Assembly (NCBI GenBank): GCA_009702755.1
Contig: WLHL01000008.1
Coordinates: 1 to 53,279, forward strand
Origin: Actinomycetota bacterium
Lineage (GTDB): Bacteria; Actinomycetota; Acidimicrobiia; Acidimicrobiales; Ilumatobacteraceae
Direction: 5' to 3'
Length of the DNA: 53,279 nt
How positions within the stretch are numbered: position 1 is the stretch's first letter; each line of letters begins with the position of its first letter. Shown here piece after piece: positions 22,938-31,243 of this stretch. The notes under the pieces were generated by a model. The model saw only the letters and a program-made list of their open reading frames with translations, was not told the DNA's origin and did not search any database. The translations under genes were made by a program, and so were the position numbers.

Positions 22938-24377
22938 TCAAGCCAGCTTCTCGACGAAGGCCTCAAGCTGTCGCAAGTTGCGACACTCAAAGACTCCATC
23001 AGTATGAACTCCGTACTCACCAACAATTGAGTCCCCGGTGTTCCAATACGAGCGGGGTTCAGGGTTTAGCCAATAGACCTTGCGAGCCTTCTGCTTCATT
23101 TCCTTGATGACCCATGCCTGAGATGCGTGATAGTTATTCCTCGCATCACCGAGAAGGATGACGCTGGACTTGGGATTGATTTCCTTGCCCCACTTCTCCC
23201 AGAACACTTCGAACGCATGGCCGTAGTCACTATGGCCATCAACCCAAATCACATCAGCTTCAGTGTTGATGCGTTGAATTGCTTCAGACACATCTTCTGT
23301 CTTCTTGAAATAATCGGTCACCTCATCGATGCCGTCAATGAAGACAAATGCCCGAACCTTCGAGAATTGGTTGGACAATGCATAGACAAGCATCAGCGTG
23401 AAACGAGCGAAGGCTGCAACTGAGCCCGAGATGTCTGCCACCACAATAAGTTCAGGCTTTGCGGGGCGCGGATACTTGAACTTGGGCTCTGCAGGAACAC
23501 CGCCATACGCAAGGCTGTGGCGCACCGTATTGCGGAAGTCAAGTGGACCCTTGCGACCATGACGACGCTTACGAGCCAATTTGGCAGCAAGCTTGCGCGT
23601 TAAAGGCTGCAACGCTTTCTTCAAGTTCTGCATCTCATCACGACTTGCGTGCATGAATTCAACATCTTCAGGAAGAGGCTTGCGCAACGTCTTTGCCATT
23701 GCTTCAGCACCGCGGTCAGCAACTAAACGACGACGGATTTCAGCTTCCACCTCTTGCTTGAACTGTTCAATGCGATGGTTGTATTCATCGCGCTCAAGAC
23801 GCTCTTCAAGTTTGGTGAGTTCTCCACCTACTTGCTGACGGCTTGCTTCCATCAGCTTCTCGGACATGCCGTCTAAATCAAGATTGCGCAGTGTGCGGTA
23901 CAAGTAATAGGTACCACCGACAGGGCGGCCAGGTTCCATACCGGCGAAACGCTGAACTGCCTGACGAGCGAGTGCACGCATCATTGCCTGATCACCGTTC
24001 ATGAGTGCATTCATCAGAATGTTCATGAGTTCTTCGGGCGTGAGCTGGTCCATGCCCCCAGCGCCACCGTTACCTTCGCCCTTCATTTGGGCGTCTTGCA
24101 TTTGACGCAAGAAGTCGTCAACGCTGCCTTCACCATCTCCGTCAGTGATGCTGTACTCGGGACCACGAAGGCTGAAGTACACCTCAAAGACGGTTTCGAA
24201 GGAACGCCAGTGCGCGTGATTCTTTACGAGAGTCGCACCGAGTGCGTATTTGAATGCTTCGCGGTCCTCTAGTGGAATATGCGAAATAGCAGTCATTGCA
24301 TCGAGGTTCTCGGTGAGACTCACGGGCAGACCCGCGTTCCTCAACTCAACAATGAACCCAGATAAAAGATCAAGCAT
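22938..24377 (-). CDS. CoxE-like VWA protein paired with MoxR
   Basis: A 479-aa protein of the CoxE/VWA-containing family. The N-terminal half is helical and charged (LPVSLTENLDAM at the start; LEERLERDEYNHRIEQFKQEVE region suggests a coiled coil near residues 195-220). The C-terminal VWA domain begins at LIVVADISGSV (about 314), with a complete DxSxS, and continues with VIWVDGHSDYGH and VILLGDARNN. CoxE and its relatives work with MoxR AAA+ ATPases in cofactor insertion or protein remodelling, e.g. of CO dehydrogenase. The MoxR gene lies 18 bases upstream, matching this pairing. The client here may be the downstream oxidoreductase, but that is inference. Confidence 0.9.
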   Translation of the reverse strand: MLDLLSGFIVELRNAGLPVSLTENLDAMTAISHIPLEDREAFKYALGATLVKNHAHWRSFETVFEVYFSLRGPEYSITDGDGEGSVDDFLRQMQDAQMKGEGNGGAGGMDQLTPEELMNILMNALMNGDQAMMRALARQAVQRFAGMEPGRPVGGTYYLYRTLRNLDLDGMSEKLMEASRQQVGGELTKLEERLERDEYNHRIEQFKQEVEAEIRRRLVADRGAEAMAKTLRKPLPEDVEFMHASRDEMQNLKKALQPLTRKLAAKLARKRRHGRKGPLDFRNTVRHSLAYGGVPAEPKFKYPRPAKPELIVVADISGSVAAFARFTLMLVYALSNQFSKVRAFVFIDGIDEVTDYFKKTEDVSEAIQRINTEADVIWVDGHSDYGHAFEVFWEKWGKEINPKSSVILLGDARNNYHASQAWVIKEMKQKARKVYWLNPEPRSYWNTGDSIVGEYGVHTDGVFECRNLRQLEAFVEKLA

Positions 24378-24395
24378 GACGACTATGCAACCGAA

Positions 24396-25259
24396 CTAGT
24401 CGATGGAGAGTTCTTTGGCTGCCTTCGCGATGTCTGTCTGATACTTCAGAAGAACATGCAAGGTTTCCTTGGCCTGTTCAGCATCAATTGTCTCAAGACC
24501 CAACAAGACCAAGGTGCGAGCCCAGTCGAGAGTTTCTGACACAGAAGGAGCCTTCTTGAGGTCGAGTTGACGAATGCTGCGAACGATACGTGCAATCTGG
24601 TCGGCCAACATCTCAGTGATGCCTTCCACCTTGGTGAGCACGATTTCCTTCTCACGATCCATCTGCGGATAATCAACATGCAAGAACAAGCAACGACGCT
24701 TCAGAGCTTCCGACAATTCACGGGTGTTGTTTGATGTGAGGAACACCATCGGAATCTGCTTCGCAGTGATAGTGCCCAACTCCGGAATTGACACTTGGTA
24801 CTCAGAGAGAATTTCGAGAAGTAGAGCTTCTGTCTCCACTTCAACACGGTCCACTTCGTCAATCAGGAGGACGACTGGCTCTTCGGCCGTGATGGCCTCA
24901 AGCAAGGGGCGTGTCAGAAGGAACTCATCACCAAAGATGTCGTCATGCACATCTGACCAAGAATCGGAGTTCTTGTCTGCCTGGATACGAAGCAACTGCT
25001 TTTTGTAGTTCCATTCGTAGAGCGCCTTGGACTCGTCGAGACCTTCGTAGCACTGCAAACGAATCAGACGAGCACCTGTCATTTCGGCGATGCTCTTTGC
25101 CAGCTGGGTCTTTCCTGTACCGGCGGGACCTTCGACCAAGATGGGCTTGCCAAGACGATCAGCGAGGAACGCAACGCCCGCAATGCCATCGTCGGCCAGA
25201 TAATTAACAGCCTTGAGGCCGTCACGAACTTGTTGAACTGAATCGAAGCGAGGTGCCAT
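24396..25259 (-). CDS. MoxR-family AAA+ ATPase
   Basis: A 287-aa AAA+ ATPase of the MoxR/CoxD type. Walker A is GPAGTGKTQLAKS (about residues 40-52), Walker B is VVLLIDEVDRVE (about 129-140), sensor 1 is VFLTSNNTRELSEALKRR with an arginine pair, and the C-terminal lid contains KKAPSVSETLDWARTL (sensor 2 region). MoxR ATPases are chaperones that, with VWA partners, mature metalloenzymes or complexes. It is the first gene of a run of five closely spaced genes on the minus strand ending at 20159. Its start lies 98 bases from the divergent murJ, the likely promoter region for both. Confidence 0.93.
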   Translation of the reverse strand: MAPRFDSVQQVRDGLKAVNYLADDGIAGVAFLADRLGKPILVEGPAGTGKTQLAKSIAEMTGARLIRLQCYEGLDESKALYEWNYKKQLLRIQADKNSDSWSDVHDDIFGDEFLLTRPLLEAITAEEPVVLLIDEVDRVEVETEALLLEILSEYQVSIPELGTITAKQIPMVFLTSNNTRELSEALKRRCLFLHVDYPQMDREKEIVLTKVEGITEMLADQIARIVRSIRQLDLKKAPSVSETLDWARTLVLLGLETIDAEQAKETLHVLLKYQTDIAKAAKELSID

Positions 25260-25345
25260 AAGACTTCAAACCTAGTGGGGCACTGGCTCAGCGGGGGCAT
25301 TGGGACACAAAACAGCCCTACACCTGCCCCAAGACTTCTAGCCCC

Positions 25346-25357
25346 TAATCTCTCACC
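25346..25357 (+). promoter_or_regulatory. Candidate leaderless -10 element of murJ
   Basis: TAATCT (25346-25351), a good TANNNT -10 box, is followed by six bases and the murJ ATG at 25358. There is no Shine-Dalgarno sequence. The spacing matches that at dgt and at the GT-C gene. A clear -35 box is not seen. Confidence 0.55.
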
Positions 25358-26941
25358 ATGTTCAAAGACACGCTCGTGGTGGCCCTAGGGACCGCCATGT
25401 CCCGCCTCACGGGACTTCTGCGAGTCGTTGTCATCGGAGTCATCATCGGGCAAACGGCCTTGGCCGACGCCTTTGACGGGGCAAACAATTCGCCGAACTC
25501 AATCTATGAGCTTCTGGTAGGCGGCCTTCTTGCTGCAAGTTTGGTGCCACTCTTTACTCGTTTCGCAGAGGACGATGACGAAGAAGCAACCCAAGCCGTC
25601 GTGTCAACTTCCATTGTTGTACTCGCACTCGCAACTCTGATTGCAATTGCATGCGCACCGTTAATCTTCCGAGTGTTCTCGCTGTATCCAAGCGCCAAAG
25701 TCGACGTTGATCAGTTCCGTCGTGCTGGAACTGCAATGACTCGTATCTTCCTCGTACAAATCTTTTTCTACGGACTCTCCGCAATCGGGTCGGCTCTTTT
25801 GAACTCACGACGTCGATTTGCAGCGGCAGCTTGGTCGCCCGTTCTTTCAAATATCGTCACGATCACATTGCTTGTCCTCATTCCATTCACGAGAGACGGA
25901 CGACCTGAACTCACTGATGTCATGAACGATCACACGTTCTTTTGGCTCTTCACAATGTCCGCAACAGGCGGCGTCATCGCCATGGCCCTCTTCCTTGCAC
26001 CTGCATTGAGAAACACGGACATCACATTTCGTTTCACACCCAATTTTCGCCATCCTGCGGTCCGCACAATGGTCAAATTGTCGTCGTGGACATTTGGTTA
26101 CGTGGTCACTAACCAGATTGCACTCATCATCATCAAGAACTTGGCATCACCAGGAAGCGGCGACCAAGACGCTTACTCGAAGGCATTCACCTTCTTTATG
26201 CTTCCCCACGGGCTACTCGCGATTTCAATTGCCACTACTTTCGTTCCCGAACTAGTTCGCCGCGTCCGTGCCGGAGACCTTTTTGGTTTTGCCACATGGA
26301 CAACATCAGGCATTCGCTGGATCAGCATTCTCACAATCCCAGCATCCATTGCAATGGTGATTCTCGCCCATCCCATCATTAGTTCTCTTCTCGAGCACGG
26401 CAACTTCAATGGAGCAGCTGCAAGTAATACAGCACGCGCACTCGCCGGATTCTCGGTGGGGCTCACCGGCTTTTCTCTGTACATCTTCTGTCTTCGCGGC
26501 TTCTACGCACATGAAGACACAAAGACACCGTTCTATGTGAACGTCTTTGAGAATGTTCTCAATGTGATCTTTGCCCTCATCTTGGTGGATCACTACGGCG
26601 TCTTCGGACTCGGCTTTAGTTTCGGAATGGCGTACATGATTGCCTCCTTGGTTCTCTTGTGGCTCCTTCACACCAAGTATCAAGCAATCGATTGGGGCAG
26701 CCTGTTCGACATGTCGTGGCGAGTTCTCGGTGCAAGCACCATCATGGGCGTCGTTGTCTGGAGCCTCGAAAAACTTTTAGATCCGAAATCAGGAATGTCA
26801 CAGATGGCAGAACTCTTTATCTGTGTCACCGCGGGCTTTGTTGTGTACGCCATCGCTCTGTACGCCTTCCGAGTGAAGGACATGCAGAACCTGTCGACAC
26901 TTCTGCCGAAGAGAACGACCGACGTTCAAACGACCCTGTAG
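25358..26941 (+). CDS. murJ: MurJ/MviN lipid II flippase
   Basis: A 527-aa MOP-superfamily membrane protein with about 14 hydrophobic helices, the usual size of a MurJ core. N-terminal TAMSRLTGLLRVVVIGVIIG and DAFDGANNSPNSIYELLVGGLLAASLVPLF are characteristic, including the arginine in the first helix region and the family motif NSPNSIYELLVGG. MurJ flips lipid II across the membrane for peptidoglycan synthesis. The mycobacterial-type cytoplasmic pseudokinase extension is absent. The start is probably leaderless (TAATCT six bases before the ATG). The gene ends two bases before the convergent proB stop. It is divergent from the MoxR operon. Confidence 0.93.
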   Translation: MFKDTLVVALGTAMSRLTGLLRVVVIGVIIGQTALADAFDGANNSPNSIYELLVGGLLAASLVPLFTRFAEDDDEEATQAVVSTSIVVLALATLIAIACAPLIFRVFSLYPSAKVDVDQFRRAGTAMTRIFLVQIFFYGLSAIGSALLNSRRRFAAAAWSPVLSNIVTITLLVLIPFTRDGRPELTDVMNDHTFFWLFTMSATGGVIAMALFLAPALRNTDITFRFTPNFRHPAVRTMVKLSSWTFGYVVTNQIALIIIKNLASPGSGDQDAYSKAFTFFMLPHGLLAISIATTFVPELVRRVRAGDLFGFATWTTSGIRWISILTIPASIAMVILAHPIISSLLEHGNFNGAAASNTARALAGFSVGLTGFSLYIFCLRGFYAHEDTKTPFYVNVFENVLNVIFALILVDHYGVFGLGFSFGMAYMIASLVLLWLLHTKYQAIDWGSLFDMSWRVLGASTIMGVVVWSLEKLLDPKSGMSQMAELFICVTAGFVVYAIALYAFRVKDMQNLSTLLPKRTTDVQTTL

Positions 26942-26943
26942 GT

Positions 26944-28029
26944 CTATGCAAGCACGACGAGGTCGTCGCGATGCATGACTTCAACGACAGACATGTCCGC
27001 AAGATCAGCTGTGCGCTTCCCCATGCATGAGAGCGCCTGCGAAGATGACATCGCCGACATTCCTCGAGCAATCACAACACCACCAGAATCGACCACTTCA
27101 AGAGTCGCTCCAACATCGAACGATCCATGAACGGCGGTCACGCCTGCGGGAAGCAATGAAGTACCACGGGACACAATTGCATCGCGTGCACCATCATCGA
27201 GAACAACAGTTCCCTCTACTTCGGCCGCAAAAGCAATCCACAGTTTTCGAGCAGACAGATTGCGATCATGTGGCAAGAAGCGAGTGCCTACTTCTTTTCC
27301 GTTAATCGCGTTAATAACAGCATCCTCTGCTGATGCCGCGGCAATCACTGCCGTCACCCCTGACCACGATGCGATTCGTGCTGCAGCAAGTTTTGAAGCC
27401 ATGCCGCCACTGCCTCGCTCTGTTCCGGCACCCGATGTGGAGACAGCGAGCAATGGGTCATCAGAGGACACCAGAGAAATAACAGTGGCATCAGGATTCG
27501 TCCGTGGATCAGCTGTATACAAACCTGCAGTATCAGTAAGAAGCACGAGCATGTCGGCACTGACTAAGTGCGACAGCAACGATGCAAGATGATCGTTGTC
27601 GCCGTATCGAATCTCATTGTTCGCAATCGCATCATTCTCATTCACGACAGGAATGCAACCCAGTTCCAAGAGACGGCCAATAGTGTTGCGCGCATGAAGG
27701 TATTGCTGCCTGTCAACAAAGTCGTGAGGAACAAGCAACACCTGTGCGGCCACCAATGAGTATTCAGCGAGAGCTTGGTTATACGCAGCCATCAACTGAG
27801 GCTGACCAACAGCAGAAAGGGCTTGAAGAGACAAAACGTCTTGAGGGCGTTCCGAAAGACCAAGTCCAGCAACTCCGGATGCAACAGCACCCGACGTCAC
27901 AAGCAAGACCTCATGGCCGGCAGAACGTGCTGCGGCCAACTGGCGAGCAACAGATGTAATGACGTCAAGACGAATACGGCCTTCCACATCAGTCAGTGAT
28001 GAGGTTCCGACTTTGACGACTACACGCAT
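26944..28029 (-). CDS. proB: Glutamate 5-kinase
   Basis: A 361-aa glutamate 5-kinase, the first step of proline synthesis. The N-terminal amino-acid kinase domain begins MRVVVKVGTSSLTD and contains VTSGAVASGVAGLGL, VNENDAIANNEIRYGDNDHLASLLS and LTDTAGLYTADPR (ATP/substrate sites), GSGGMASKLAAA and a C-terminal PUA domain (about 270-361). The frame stays open 41 codons further upstream, but that would run into obgE; the ATG at 28029 begins the conserved sequence, ten bases after the obgE stop. obgE-proB adjacency is common in Actinobacteria and suggests one transcript. Confidence 0.95.
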   Translation of the reverse strand: MRVVVKVGTSSLTDVEGRIRLDVITSVARQLAAARSAGHEVLLVTSGAVASGVAGLGLSERPQDVLSLQALSAVGQPQLMAAYNQALAEYSLVAAQVLLVPHDFVDRQQYLHARNTIGRLLELGCIPVVNENDAIANNEIRYGDNDHLASLLSHLVSADMLVLLTDTAGLYTADPRTNPDATVISLVSSDDPLLAVSTSGAGTERGSGGMASKLAAARIASWSGVTAVIAAASAEDAVINAINGKEVGTRFLPHDRNLSARKLWIAFAAEVEGTVVLDDGARDAIVSRGTSLLPAGVTAVHGSFDVGATLEVVDSGGVVIARGMSAMSSSQALSCMGKRTADLADMSVVEVMHRDDLVVLA

Positions 28030-28039
28030 GGGTACAGAC

Positions 28040-29290
28040 TTACATTTCTGGCACAAATTCAAAACTGAATTGTGCAATCCACACGACATCGCCTTCCACA
28101 ACCCCAGCGCGAGTGAGCAACTTAGGAACACCCAGCTTGGCAAGGCGTTCATCGATGTAGTTCAAGGCCTCAGGGGTCGTGACATCATTGAGCGCAACAA
28201 CGCGCTCGGCATTGCGTCCGTGCACCCGGTACTCGTTCTCGCCCAACTGCTCGACCCACGAATGCTCTGGCTCAGGGCGCATGATGATCGTGGCTTCTTC
28301 CACTGGTTCAGACTGACGAGCTTCGCCAACATTCTGCGCCAACATATTGACGACATTGCGCACGTTCTCTGATGTGATGGAAGACATCTTGATGTGCTTC
28401 CAATCGGCGACATCGGTGGGGTTTGCACTGTCGGACTTCGTACCGACAATCAGAGACGGACGAGTGAGAAGTTCGGGGCGATAGTTGCCCACCTCATGTT
28501 GCAAGATGCGTAACTGCTCTTCTGGCTCAATGCCGTCCATTGCAACAAGGTCGATGAGATAACACAACACGCGCGCACGTTCGATATGGCGAAGGAACTG
28601 ATGCCCAAGACCCTTGCCTTCACTCGCACCCTCAATGAGCCCAGGAATGTCAGCCATGACGAACTCAGTGGTGTCGTCGATACGCACAACACCGAGGTGT
28701 GGCTCAAGAGTGGTGAACGGATAGTTCGCAATCTTTGGCTTTGCTGCAGACACTGTGCTGATGAAGGTGCTCTTGCCCGCATTAGGGAAACCCACCAATG
28801 CAACGTCGGCCATCAGCTTCAATTCGAGCTTGAGCCACCGTTCGTGACCTTCTTCGCCTTGCTCTGCAAAGATTGGTGCACGACGCAAGTTGCTCATGAA
28901 CTTGTGATTGCCGCGACCACCGCGACCACCAGCGGCTGCCAGCCACTTGTCGCCATGGTTCACCAAATCGGCGAGAACTTCACCCGAGTACATGTCTTTG
29001 GCCACAGTGCCTTCGGGAACAGCGATGTAAAGATCTTCACCACGGCGACCATGAAGGTCTTTACCCTTCCCGTGCACACCGTTGCTAGCGCGACGGTGTG
29101 GGTGATCACGAAAAGCCAAAAGCGACGCCGCATTGCGGTCAGCAACCAACCAGACATCGCCACCTTTGCCGCCGTCTCCACCATTGGGTCCACCAAAGGC
29201 CACGGGACCTTCACGTCGGAAGCTGACACAGCCTGCGCCGCCGTCTCCACCGCGGACATTTAGTTGGGCTTCGTCGACGAACACACTCAT
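28040..29290 (-). CDS. obgE: GTPase Obg/CgtA
   Basis: A 416-aa Obg GTPase. It has the glycine-rich Obg domain (FVDEAQLNVRGGDGGAGCVSFRRE through about residue 158), the GTPase domain with G1 GFPNAGKST (about 166-174), switch I NYPFTTLEPHLG, G3 DIPGLIEGA and G4 GTKSD, and a C-terminal OCT domain (about 345-416). Obg acts in late 50S ribosome assembly and stress response. In most bacteria it follows rpmA; here dgt on the opposite strand separates the two. proB follows ten bases after its stop. Confidence 0.96.
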   Translation of the reverse strand: MSVFVDEAQLNVRGGDGGAGCVSFRREGPVAFGGPNGGDGGKGGDVWLVADRNAASLLAFRDHPHRRASNGVHGKGKDLHGRRGEDLYIAVPEGTVAKDMYSGEVLADLVNHGDKWLAAAGGRGGRGNHKFMSNLRRAPIFAEQGEEGHERWLKLELKLMADVALVGFPNAGKSTFISTVSAAKPKIANYPFTTLEPHLGVVRIDDTTEFVMADIPGLIEGASEGKGLGHQFLRHIERARVLCYLIDLVAMDGIEPEEQLRILQHEVGNYRPELLTRPSLIVGTKSDSANPTDVADWKHIKMSSITSENVRNVVNMLAQNVGEARQSEPVEEATIIMRPEPEHSWVEQLGENEYRVHGRNAERVVALNDVTTPEALNYIDERLAKLGVPKLLTRAGVVEGDVVWIAQFSFEFVPEM

Positions 29291-29347
29291 AGGGCTTCTT
29301 CAGGCTACTTGCCACGGATACACCGCACTTGCGACACACCACTCACC

Positions 29348-29359
29348 TACTCTGAATAC
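29348..29359 (+). promoter_or_regulatory. Candidate leaderless -10 element of dgt
   Basis: TACTCT (29348-29353) followed by six bases and the ATG at 29360. This is the same TANNNT-N6-start geometry as at murJ and supports choosing the ATG at 29360 over the longer frame that starts inside obgE. Confidence 0.5.
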
Positions 29360-30505
29360 ATGGAAGAAATGCCACAGAGCGAACGAAATGACACATGGGT
29401 CTCCACCATGTCGGGCAATTCCGCCTCTTCTGGCATCACGCTTGCCCATGCCGATTCGTGGGCTGGCATTGGTACCACCGATATCGCTGATCGCCTTGCA
29501 CGTGAATCCACCGAGGACTCCACGATGGCACCACTTGCTACGCGTGCGGCCGGCCCCGGTAATCGAGCGATACCTGAAGAGGAAGACCCGTATCGCACCT
29601 GCTTCGAACGCGACCGAGATCGCATTCTGCATGCATCATCATTTCGCCGTCTTGCCGGCAAGACCCAAGTCTTTGTTTTCCCTGATGATCACCAACGCAC
29701 ACGTCTGACTCATGCGCTCGAGGTTGCTCAGGTTGCCGTGTCGATTGCTCGTGTTCTGCGACTCAACATTGCACTCACCGAGGCCATTGCGCTCGGTCAC
29801 GACTGTGGTCATGGCCCTGGTGGTCACGCCAGTGAAGATGCGTTGTCTCCCTACATCGAAAATGGATACGACCATGCCGTATGGGGCGCCGACGTTGTGT
29901 TGCAGCCATTGAATCTATGCAATGAAACTATTGACGGCATTCGTAACCACAGCTGGTCACGACCCGCTCCTGCTACTCCCGAAGCAGAAGTAGTCAGTTG
30001 GGCAGATCGCATTGCATATGTGTGTCACGACTTTGAAGATGCAGTGAGCGCCGGAGTCGTCACACATGCTGACTTGCCCGATCTCGTTCGCAATCGCTGT
30101 GGCGTTACGCGCCGTGAACAGCTCAGCGCATTCATTACAGGGATGATTCAAGCCACTGCACACACTGGCCGTATCGGAATGACTCCCGATGCAGCAGAAG
30201 CACTCGCACTGTTCCGTCGCTTCAACTACGACGCCATTTATCATCGCGCCGCTTCACGCGCACAGGCTCAAAGCGTTATCGACATGTTGCGTCCGCTTGT
30301 CGAGCACTACATCGCATTCCCGCAACTGCTACCCGCTTTCGAGGTCAACCCATTTGACGCTCACAGCACAACGGCAGCTCACGAGGCAGTCACGTATGTC
30401 GGCGGCATGACCGATCGATTCGCTTGCAAACAAGCCGTACAACTTCTCGACTTCCCCACCTACAAGTTGCCTCAGGGCATCGACACGCTGCTTGCTGCCG
30501 AGTAA
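29360..30505 (+). CDS. dgt: Deoxyguanosinetriphosphate triphosphohydrolase-like HD protein
   Basis: A 381-aa HD-domain dNTP triphosphohydrolase. After an N-terminal extension of about 60 residues with low similarity, SSFRRLAGKTQVF begins the conserved core; H of RLTHALEVAQ, HD of LGHDCGHGPGGH and D of SWADRIAYVCHD complete the HD metal site. Dgt-type enzymes cut dNTPs to nucleoside and triphosphate, controlling dNTP pools. The longer frame from 29264 overlaps obgE by 27 bases; the ATG at 29360 has a leaderless-type -10 box and is preferred. It is unusual that this gene sits between rpmA and obgE. Confidence 0.9.
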   Translation: MEEMPQSERNDTWVSTMSGNSASSGITLAHADSWAGIGTTDIADRLARESTEDSTMAPLATRAAGPGNRAIPEEEDPYRTCFERDRDRILHASSFRRLAGKTQVFVFPDDHQRTRLTHALEVAQVAVSIARVLRLNIALTEAIALGHDCGHGPGGHASEDALSPYIENGYDHAVWGADVVLQPLNLCNETIDGIRNHSWSRPAPATPEAEVVSWADRIAYVCHDFEDAVSAGVVTHADLPDLVRNRCGVTRREQLSAFITGMIQATAHTGRIGMTPDAAEALALFRRFNYDAIYHRAASRAQAQSVIDMLRPLVEHYIAFPQLLPAFEVNPFDAHSTTAAHEAVTYVGGMTDRFACKQAVQLLDFPTYKLPQGIDTLLAAE

Positions 30506-30537
30506 CAGGCGCATCGACAGATAGTTCTAGTGAATGC

Positions 30538-30565
30538 AGAAGGCGCACCTTGCGGTGCGCCTTCT
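30538..30565. terminator. 12-bp perfect hairpin between dgt and rpmA
   Basis: AGAAGGCGCACC-TTGC-GGTGCGCCTTCT, a perfect twelve-base-pair stem with a tetraloop, lies between the convergent dgt and rpmA stops, 32 bases after the dgt stop. No long U-tract flanks it on either strand, so efficient intrinsic termination is uncertain, but position and strength suggest a shared bidirectional 3'-end element. Confidence 0.65.
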
Positions 30566-30589
30566 AAAGAATTTCAGTTGTTGCGAGAG

Positions 30590-30844
30590 TTACTCGGCAG
30601 GAACAACGTCAACGATCTTGCGACCCTTGCGCTCACCGAACTTCACGCTGCCATCGGTAAGGGCGAACAATGTGTCGTCCTTGCCAATGCCCACGTTCTT
30701 GCCTGGGTGAGTACGGGTTCCGCGCTGGCGGATGATGATGGTTCCGGCGCTGATGACAGTTCCGTCAAACACCTTCACACCAAGTCGTTGTGCATTTGAG
30801 TCGCGGCCGTTTCTTGTTGAGCCGCCGCCCTTTGTCTTTGACAT
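30590..30844 (-). CDS. rpmA: 50S ribosomal protein L27
   Basis: An 84-aa L27. The start [20 protein letters not shown] and the [15 protein letters not shown] and [13 protein letters not shown] blocks are diagnostic. The N-terminus reaches into the peptidyl-transferase centre; there is no cleavable Firmicute-type extension. It follows rplU by six bases, so both are co-transcribed. Confidence 0.98.
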   Translation of the reverse strand: MSKTKGGGSTRNGRDSNAQRLGVKVFDGTVISAGTIIIRQRGTRTHPGKNVGIGKDDTLFALTDGSVKFGERKGRKIVDVVPAE

Positions 30845-30850
30845 ATTGGA

Positions 30851-31162
30851 TCAGCCTTTCGCGATGGATGTGATCTCGACGAGCGAGTACTTCTGACGAT
30901 GTCCGAAGCGACGACGCTGGTTGGTGCGGCGCTTGTAAGTGAAGCCGTCAATCTTGACGCCCTTCTCGGTGCCGATGACGCGACCCTTAACGGATGCGCC
31001 CTTCAACTGGTCTGGTGTGGAGAGGATGGTGGTTCCGTCAACGACGAGGATTGGCGTGAGAGAAACCTCAGCGCCATCTTCGACATGGAGAAGCTCGAGC
31101 TGGACCTTCTGGCCCTGCGCAACCTTCTCTTGCTTTCCACCTGATGCGATCACTGCGTACAT
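30851..31162 (-). CDS. rplU: 50S ribosomal protein L21
   Basis: A 103-aa L21 with MYAVIASGGKQEKVAQGQ at the start and the C-terminal KRRTNQRRRFGHRQKY rRNA-binding block. The length is normal. It lies between rne and rpmA. The 81-base leader after rne holds two hairpins (31192-31211 and 31221-31239), possible processing or control elements. No Shine-Dalgarno sequence is obvious before the ATG. Confidence 0.98.
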   Translation of the reverse strand: MYAVIASGGKQEKVAQGQKVQLELLHVEDGAEVSLTPILVVDGTTILSTPDQLKGASVKGRVIGTEKGVKIDGFTYKRRTNQRRRFGHRQKYSLVEITSIAKG

Positions 31163-31191
31163 AGCGGGATAACCCTATCTGCGTTTTTCGG

Positions 31192-31239
31192 GGTCCGACA
31201 ATGTTCGGACCGTTTGTTTTCAGGGATTTTCGGCCCCTG
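31192..31239 (-). promoter_or_regulatory. Two stem-loops between rne and rplU
   Basis: On the minus strand, downstream of the rne stop, CAGGG/CCCTG (31221-31239) and then GGTCCGA/TCGGACC (31192-31211, seven base pairs, six-base loop) can form consecutive hairpins. No U-tract follows, so they are not typical terminators on this strand. They may be an rplU leader, an RNase processing site, or protect the rne 3' end. Confidence 0.5.
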
Positions 31240-31243
31240 AGAC

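Noticed and set aside
28030-28152. N-terminal extension of ProB
   Set aside because: It overlaps the obgE 3' end, while the kinase motif starts at the ATG at 28029.
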